DNA of 10,022 nt from Deinococcus marmoris DSM 12784 (GTDB lineage Bacteria > Deinococcota > Deinococci > Deinococcales > Deinococcaceae), in contig NZ_JNIV01000133.1 in NCBI RefSeq assembly GCF_000701405.1, positions 1 through 10,022 on the forward strand, read 5' to 3'. The notes beneath the pieces are model-generated. The model saw nothing but the letters and a program-made list of their open reading frames with translations, was not told the origin of the DNA and did not search any database. Shown here in pieces: positions 7,000 to 10,022 of the stretch. Position 1 is the stretch's first letter, and each line of letters starts with the position of its first letter. The position numbers and the translations under genes are program-made.

Positions 7000-7128
7000 C
7001 CTGCAAAGCGTATTCAGTTGACCCGGACTGGAATATTCGGGTTTCGTATGGTTGAACAAAACCACTTGTTCTCGCAGTAAAAGGATTCAGCAGGTAGGGC
7101 ATACGCCCTACCTGCTGAATATTGACTC
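7000..7128. other. Intergenic region between convergent genes
   Basis: No gene is supported here. The region has several inverted repeats: ACCCG/CGGGT (7021-7025, 7038-7042) followed by TT, GAACAA/TTGTTC (7054-7059, 7066-7071), and the large 7085-7120 hairpin. It separates plus-strand genes on the left from minus-strand genes on the right, so it probably serves as a transcription stop for both. Confidence 0.6.
7085..7120. terminator. Bidirectional terminator hairpin, 16-bp perfect stem
   Basis: ATTCAGCAGGTAGGGC (7085-7100) pairs perfectly with 7105-7120 around an ATAC loop. On the minus strand it starts 8 nt after the stop of the 95-residue membrane protein gene and is followed by CCTTTTACTG, a short T-run, so it fits best as that operon's terminator. 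On the plus strand the following sequence (ATTGACTCC) lacks a T-run, so termination of the upstream genes is less certain. Confidence 0.75.
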
Positions 7129-7416
7129 CTATACCGTGACTGGTGTTTTTCTGAACCTCAATACCAGGCTCACTGCGATCAAATCAAAGACGATGAAGAC
7201 CGTGAATAGCTTTAAAATATTGACAATGGGTTGATCCATGTAAGTACCAGGGAAAAATGCAATGCCGCCCAGAGCCATGCTCGCTGTAACAACCATAAGT
7301 GTCATAGGAACGGTCTGACGGCGAATCATGTGGATCAGCGCGTAGGTTCCCACCGCAGCGGCCACGGCCAGCCACAGGCCCACCGTCAACACGCCGTATT
7401 CAGCCGGGATGACCAT
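7129..7416 (-). CDS. Small multi-helix membrane protein, unknown
   Basis: The 95-residue product has about three predicted membrane helices (roughly 8-30, 37-55 and 65-86), short loops, and basic residues at IRRQ (31-34) and RFRKT near the end. I do not recognise the family. Its ATG shares one base with the VirB10-like stop (TAATG), so the two are probably co-translated; a GGAG lies 10 nt upstream. Size and context would suit an inner-membrane T4SS subunit, but there is no specific VirB3 or VirB6 signature. A large hairpin follows directly. Confidence 0.75.
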   Translation of the reverse strand: MVIPAEYGVLTVGLWLAVAAAVGTYALIHMIRRQTVPMTLMVVTASMALGGIAFFPGTYMDQPIVNILKLFTVFIVFDLIAVSLVLRFRKTPVTV

Positions 7417-9359
7417 TACTGCCCCGCTCCAATGCCGACAATCAGCGTGAGCTGGGTGTTGCTGTCCACCTTGGCCGCCCGCGAAATGGATTGGGTGGCC
7501 TTGGGAAGTGCGAAGGTCTCACCAACGCCGCCCGCCAGAATCTGCCACAGCGGGGGCAGGGCATTGGAGGCAATCGCCGCCCCGTCACCAATCGCAATCT
7601 TGGGGCCACTGCCAGCGTTCGCAGTCAGGGCCGACTGGACCGCCCCTTGCAGGGCGTTTGCACCGTTCTGGGCCGCGTCGAGGGCCAGCGTGGGGGCAAT
7701 CGGCTCAATGCGCGCCGGAACACCCTGAGTTAGATTCAGGCCTTCCACCGAGTACGCCAGGGCGTCAATCTCAAAGACCTGACCGCCCGCGTCGATGTAG
7801 CGCCGGAAGGCCATGTCCACGCGGGCCAGTTGACCGTTGATCGTGCCGACCCCGACAAAGGAGCCGCCGTCCGCCGTGACCACCACCACCGGGACCGAGC
7901 CGCCCGTCAGGGCGTACACCGCCGTCACCAGACGCACCGGCACCTGCTGGAGATTCCTGTACGGTCCCAGCGCACCCAGCTTGGAGGCCGCATTGGTGGC
8001 CGTCCCACCGAAGGGCGTTTCAGCCGGAACCGTGTTTTGTGCAACCACGTCACCGCCCCCTGATGCTGATGTTCCCATTCCTCCAAAGGTCATCCCGTCA
8101 CCCGTAGACGGGGCCGCGCTTTCTGCTGGAGCTGAGGCCGCCGCGATTGTTGCCGGTTCGGTTGACCCCTGGGGCGTCTCTGGACGCTGACGCTCGTAAA
8201 TCAGTCCGCTGGACGCCCGACGTGCAGGAGGCGTGTAGGCCGTCTGTGCTGTGTTGCCTGACGGCGCAGATTGATTGATGTCTGAACCGAATGACGACGC
8301 ATTCTGATTGGTGGCCGGAATCGGTGCAGCAACTTGTGGGGCCGACTTCGCCGCAGGTTGAGGCGCAGCTTCCGCAGCGAATGGAGCTGTCTCAGCCGTC
8401 ACAGATGTCGGAGCAATGGGGGCGGATTCCTCTGGCACATAGAGAGGTGCTGGAGGGGGTTCATAGGCGATTGGGGCGGGCTGTGGTGCTGCCTGTTGAA
8501 CAGGGATGGTGTTCCCAAAACCCTGTTTGGGACTCGCGGCGACGGGGCGGTACACGTCACTGACGGGAGGCGGGTTATTCGCAGGCGGGCGCGAGCTGGA
8601 CACCGGAGGGGAGGGAACGATAGGAGGCGTAATGCTGATGCCTTTGTTACCTCCGTTCTTGGGAGCCGCGCCCCCAGCGCCCTGCTCACCCGCAAAGGTT
8701 TTTAAGTTGTCCTTGCCTTTCGGCTTGACTGGACCACCCGTTCCAGTCCCGACGCCAGCCTTGGCTCCAGCAGCCGTGCCAGGAGCTTTGCCAATTGGAC
8801 CAGTTGCCTTAGCCCCAGAATCTGCTGGCTTGCCTGTCGTTATCTTGACATTCTTTGGATCTGTGTCGGTTGGTTTTGATGTTTGGGATGCTGGAATCCC
8901 CTGAACACCAGCAGCCTGACCTGTTGGGCGCGACAGAAAGTACATGAGTGGAGCAATGCCCAACAGCAGAGCCGCTAACCCATAAAGAGGGGCTTTTCTC
9001 TTATCATAAACGAAACCCTGCCCTTCCCTCCGCATAATGGCCGAGCGTTTGGCATTTCGCCTGCGATTTCGGCCTGCCGCAGCGTTGGCGGGTGGCAGGT
9101 TGCCGTGATCTTTGAAACTTCTGATTTTTCTTGATACTTCAGCCGAAAGTCCATGATCTTTATCGCTAAGATCAACCAGAAATTTAGGAAACTGTGGAGA
9201 TTCTGGGTCTGGAATATCCTCCGGCCCAAAACCCGCTTTAGATAGCCTGGACTGAAATTGTTTAAGAACCGTGTCCCATGTCTCATTTGTATGAGAATTA
9301 GGAGAAGAGGCCATTTCGGTGTCCTGTTTTGGCGGCGCTTCCGATAGATTGTCTGTCAT
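7416..9359 (-). CDS. virB10: VirB10/TrbI-like T4SS channel protein
   Basis: VirB10 proteins span inner and outer membranes and gate the T4SS channel. This 647-residue protein has the family layout: a cytoplasmic N-terminus (1-122, basic from about 97), one membrane helix (about 124-142), a long Pro/Ala/Gly/Ser-rich periplasmic linker (about 146-470), and a C-terminal domain (471-647). The C-terminal domain begins QQVPVRLVTAVYAL, continues with PVVVVTADGGSFVGVGTINGQ, then RVDMAFRRYIDAGGQVFEIDA, following the VirB10 order of strands. The linker, about 325 residues, is long compared with typical VirB10. No ribosome binding site precedes the ATG; instead a TANNNT box lies 6 nt upstream, suggesting a leaderless transcript. 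Divergent from the pilin gene and overlapping the downstream membrane gene. TraB of F-type systems is a related alternative. Confidence 0.75.
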   Translation of the reverse strand: MTDNLSEAPPKQDTEMASSPNSHTNETWDTVLKQFQSRLSKAGFGPEDIPDPESPQFPKFLVDLSDKDHGLSAEVSRKIRSFKDHGNLPPANAAAGRNRRRNAKRSAIMRREGQGFVYDKRKAPLYGLAALLLGIAPLMYFLSRPTGQAAGVQGIPASQTSKPTDTDPKNVKITTGKPADSGAKATGPIGKAPGTAAGAKAGVGTGTGGPVKPKGKDNLKTFAGEQGAGGAAPKNGGNKGISITPPIVPSPPVSSSRPPANNPPPVSDVYRPVAASPKQGFGNTIPVQQAAPQPAPIAYEPPPAPLYVPEESAPIAPTSVTAETAPFAAEAAPQPAAKSAPQVAAPIPATNQNASSFGSDINQSAPSGNTAQTAYTPPARRASSGLIYERQRPETPQGSTEPATIAAASAPAESAAPSTGDGMTFGGMGTSASGGGDVVAQNTVPAETPFGGTATNAASKLGALGPYRNLQQVPVRLVTAVYALTGGSVPVVVVTADGGSFVGVGTINGQLARVDMAFRRYIDAGGQVFEIDALAYSVEGLNLTQGVPARIEPIAPTLALDAAQNGANALQGAVQSALTANAGSGPKIAIGDGAAIASNALPPLWQILAGGVGETFALPKATQSISRAAKVDSNTQLTLIVGIGAGQ

Positions 9360-9365
9360 GAAAAT

Positions 9366-9371
9366 ATCGTA
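9366..9371 (-). promoter_or_regulatory. Candidate leaderless -10 box for the virB10-like gene
   Basis: On the minus strand TACGAT is followed by 6 nt (ATTTTC) and then the ATG at 9359. A transcript starting 6-7 nt after this box would begin at or next to the start codon. A TTTAGC lies 17 bp further upstream as a poor -35 match. TANNNT boxes in this position are known for leaderless genes in Deinococcus. There is no Shine-Dalgarno before this ATG. Confidence 0.5.
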
Positions 9372-9428
9372 CCATAAACATAATCTGTGCTAAAGTTTAA
9401 GCGTAATCATATAAGTGTATAGATTGCC
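9372..9428. promoter_or_regulatory. AT-rich divergent promoter region
   Basis: This AT-rich stretch lies between the minus-strand virB10-like gene and the plus-strand pilin gene and must drive both. On the plus strand TATAAG (9410-9415) and TATAGA (9418-9423) are possible -10 boxes for the pilin gene, but neither has a clear -35 element. The exact boxes are uncertain. Confidence 0.4.
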
Positions 9429-9443
9429 AGGAGGACACCAGGA

Positions 9444-9818
9444 ATGCCAGAAATAATGTTGACCGCCCCCGCTTCACCTGCACCGAGTCTTCAGACTCCT
9501 CTCGTTGTCCCGTCCGCCCTCCTGACCATTCGCGTTCAGGTGGCCCTGCTTGCACTCGCTCTGGCCTTTGCTGCTTCGTTTGGCGCGGCCCAGGACTTTT
9601 CACGGATCACCACTCTGGTCTGCGGTGTGGTCACGCAATTAACAGCACCCGTTCTGCTCGGTGCTGCCGGAACTGTCGTTGTTGTGATGTTCGGCTGGAA
9701 CAAGCTGATGGGCGAGCAAAACGCCTTCCAGAGCCTGAAAAACGGCGTTATCGGGGGCATCATCATCCTGGCTGCTGGCACCATTGCCACCGCACTTTTT
9801 GGATCGGGCTGCGCGTAA
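9444..9818 (+). CDS. virB2: VirB2/TrbC-like conjugative pilin
   Basis: The major pilin subunit is made as a membrane-inserted precursor and assembled into the pilus. The 124-residue product has a long signal region with its hydrophobic core at about 31-46 and a likely cleavage after SFGAA (residue 49), leaving a 75-residue mature chain starting QDFSR. That is nearly the 74 residues known for mature Agrobacterium VirB2. Two hydrophobic helices (about 66-83 and 102-118) flank a polar loop, GWNKLMGEQNAFQ, as in VirB2/TrbC. Cysteines C60 and C123 sit near the two ends of the mature chain and could pair. AGGAGG (9429-9434) lies 9 nt before the ATG. Confidence 0.85.
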   Translation: MPEIMLTAPASPAPSLQTPLVVPSALLTIRVQVALLALALAFAASFGAAQDFSRITTLVCGVVTQLTAPVLLGAAGTVVVVMFGWNKLMGEQNAFQSLKNGVIGGIIILAAGTIATALFGSGCA

Positions 9819-9830
9819 GGAAGAATTGAG

Positions 9831-9932
9831 ATGACCGGACGAGAGGCCAATCCAAAACAAGATCATCCACTCCGCCACGCTTGTTACCTGACAAATGCAC
9901 GGGTTGGATTTGTTTCCTTTCTTGATCTGTAA
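9831..9932 (+). pseudogene. 33-codon ORF, possible truncated VirB3-like start
   Basis: ATG 9831 follows AAGGAAG (9817-9823) at good spacing, 12 bp after the pilin stop. The frame reads MTGREANPKQDHPLRHACYL and so on to a TAA at 9930. VirB3/TrbD genes usually follow the pilin gene and start with a polar segment and a HPLxxxL-like stretch before a hydrophobic hairpin. Here the frame ends where that hairpin should begin. It may be a VirB3 gene broken by an insertion or rearrangement, or an unrelated short peptide. The VirB3 link is weak. Confidence 0.35.
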
Positions 9933-10022
9933 CTACTCAGCAGGGGGACTTGCGAAGCGGGCGAGTGTAGAGTAGGCGCATTCAAAACGACTGCGCCAAC
10001 TGCAAACGACTGGGAGCTGAAC
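9933..10022. other. Non-coding end with short repeats
   Basis: No ORF of note crosses this end. AAACGACTG occurs at 9985-9993 and again at 10004-10012, and GGCGCA (9975-9980) is the inverse of TGCGCC (9992-9997). The style differs from the dense coding before it, so this could be the edge of an inserted element or another regulatory region. Confidence 0.4.

Noticed and set aside
7231..8190. Several plus-strand ORFs over the minus-strand pair
   Set aside because: They are antisense to the VirB10-like and membrane protein genes and have Arg/Pro/Ser-rich shadow translations.

Overview
The window reads as part of the transfer region of a conjugative or mobilizable plasmid or integrative element. 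It carries a predicted origin of transfer, DNA-processing genes (relaxosome protein and relaxase), a VirD4 coupling protein, and several envelope parts of a divergent VirB-type type IV secretion system (T4SS). The host is probably a GC-rich diderm bacterium. Several proteins have export signals, and a VirB10-like protein implies an outer membrane. One promoter has a TANNNT -10 box placed so that transcription would begin at the ATG, an arrangement known to be common in Deinococcus. Deinococcus is my best guess but it is inference; no housekeeping gene is present to confirm it.

Layout. 1-446 has no convincing gene. It holds an intrinsic terminator (about 102-127) and, at 299-338, a nic-like sequence whose minus strand reads TATCCTGCCC, as expected for the VirD2/TraI (MOBP) relaxase family. 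447-3981 (+) is a tightly overlapping block: a ribbon-helix-helix protein that seems to start at ATA, a 198-residue VirD2-like relaxase, a 141-residue two-helix membrane protein, and VirD4. 4033-6999 (+) encodes three exported proteins: a proline-rich protein with a VirB9/TraK-like N-terminal domain, a six-cysteine protein of unknown function, and a small protein that looks like a periplasmic phospholipase-D (Nuc) fold without its catalytic motif. A 16-bp hairpin (7085-7120) separates these from a convergent minus-strand pair (7129-9359): a VirB10-like channel protein and a small multi-helix membrane protein. 9444-9818 (+) is a VirB2-like pilin, followed by a 33-codon ORF that resembles a cut-off VirB3 start. 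The last 90 bases show no gene.

How it fits together. The ribbon-helix-helix protein and relaxase would bind and nick the upstream oriT. VirD4 would dock the relaxase-DNA complex on the channel, which is represented here by VirB10-like, VirB9-like and pilin proteins. The predicted nick would send 309->1 into the recipient first and the mob genes last, the usual order. The energising ATPase VirB4 and the inner-membrane components VirB6 and VirB8 are absent, so the system must continue outside the window, use other loci, or be incomplete.
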